This document shows, piece after piece, positions 63,952 to 64,000 of a stretch of DNA of 64,000 nt (positions are counted from its first letter, which is position 1; every line of letters starts with the position of its first letter). Source of the stretch: Mycobacterium sp. EPa45 (GTDB taxonomy: Bacteria; Actinomycetota; Actinomycetes; Mycobacteriales; Mycobacteriaceae); the NCBI RefSeq assembly GCF_001021385.1, contig NZ_CP011773.1, positions 4,030,001 through 4,094,000 on the forward strand. Direction: 5' to 3'. The notes beneath the pieces are model-generated. The model saw only the letters and a list, made by a program, of their open reading frames with translations, had not been told where the DNA came from and made no database searches. Position numbers and translations under genes: made by a program.

Positions 63952-64000
63952 TTACTTCAGGTTCGGCAGGTTCTGCTGGATCGCCGCAACCTGAGCCTTG
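63952..64000 (-). CDS. 3' end of a gene entering from the right edge
   Basis: Read on the minus strand, the last codons give KAQVAAIQQNLPNLK and a TAA stop at 63954-63952, followed by the strong terminator. Codon use is normal. Too little is present to name a family. Confidence 0.6.
   Translation of the reverse strand, partial: KAQVAAIQQNLPNLK

Overview
The window is high-GC actinobacterial DNA and almost certainly comes from a Mycobacterium/Mycolicibacterium-type genome. Marker families for this are a DUF222/HNH '13E12' protein, DUF3145, three MmpL transporters plus an MmpS, a DUF732 secreted protein, a PE-PPE hydrolase, S-nitrosomycothiol reductase (mscR) and an F420-type DDN-family reductase. 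Genes are tightly packed, with many 1-4 base start/stop overlaps, so long co-transcribed runs are likely. A crt operon for aromatic carotenoids fits a pigmented, probably fast-growing species (inference).

Layout. 1-8.6 kb: 13E12-type gene, small membrane protein, DUF3145, a beta-lactamase-fold protein and a TPR protein, then divergent mscR with its metallo-beta-lactamase-fold partner, an HxlR-type regulator opposite a CMD/tautomerase pair, and an alcohol dehydrogenase. 8.6-16.9 kb: TetR and a SHOCT membrane protein opposite an SDR with tandem operators; LapA-like protein plus SABATH-type methyltransferase; membrane-anchored Hsp70-like protein; DapB-like oxidoreductase; MarR opposite a quinone oxidoreductase with two palindromic operators. 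16.8-23.2 kb: minus-strand operon crtI-crtB-crtYc-crtYd-methyltransferase-crtU-Rieske, expected to take GGPP through phytoene, lycopene and beta-carotene to isorenieratene (leprotene), with the Rieske protein as a possible extra tailoring step. 24-30.1 kb: dppABCD-type peptide importer, an unusual Ser/Thr/Cys triplet-ladder protein, and an SDR. 30.1-41.5 kb: small secreted proteins, an mmpS-mmpL pair, aminoglycoside-phosphotransferase-fold kinase, SRPBCC proteins, DUF4185 protein, and an HxlR-thioesterase-VTT membrane protein run. 41.4-49.1 kb: two divergent operons that look like an organosulfur uptake and desulfurisation locus (glutamine-synthetase-like enzyme, LLM monooxygenase and SfnB-like flavoenzyme facing an SsuCAB/TauABC-type importer with a second SfnB-like enzyme). 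49.2-55 kb: two tandem, closely related mmpL genes. 55-56.8 kb: a TetR/DDN-reductase pair and a broken small gene bracketed by three copies of a 61-bp quasi-palindromic repeat. 56.9-62.4 kb: jetA-jetB-jetC, the SMC-like core of a Wadjet/MksBEF (EptABC) plasmid-restriction system, with no jetD visible. 62.3-64 kb: PE-PPE hydrolase, a strong terminator and the 3' end of another gene.

The two most unusual items are the protein at 28934-29383, whose every-third-residue ladder runs Ser/Thr/Ser/Val for seven 12-residue units and then, without losing phase, becomes twelve consecutive C-x-x-C steps; and the JetABC operon without its nuclease partner, next to dispersed 61-bp repeats. No tRNA, rRNA, CRISPR array, transposase or integrase was recognised. 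All functions are read from sequence motifs and gene context; no database search was possible.
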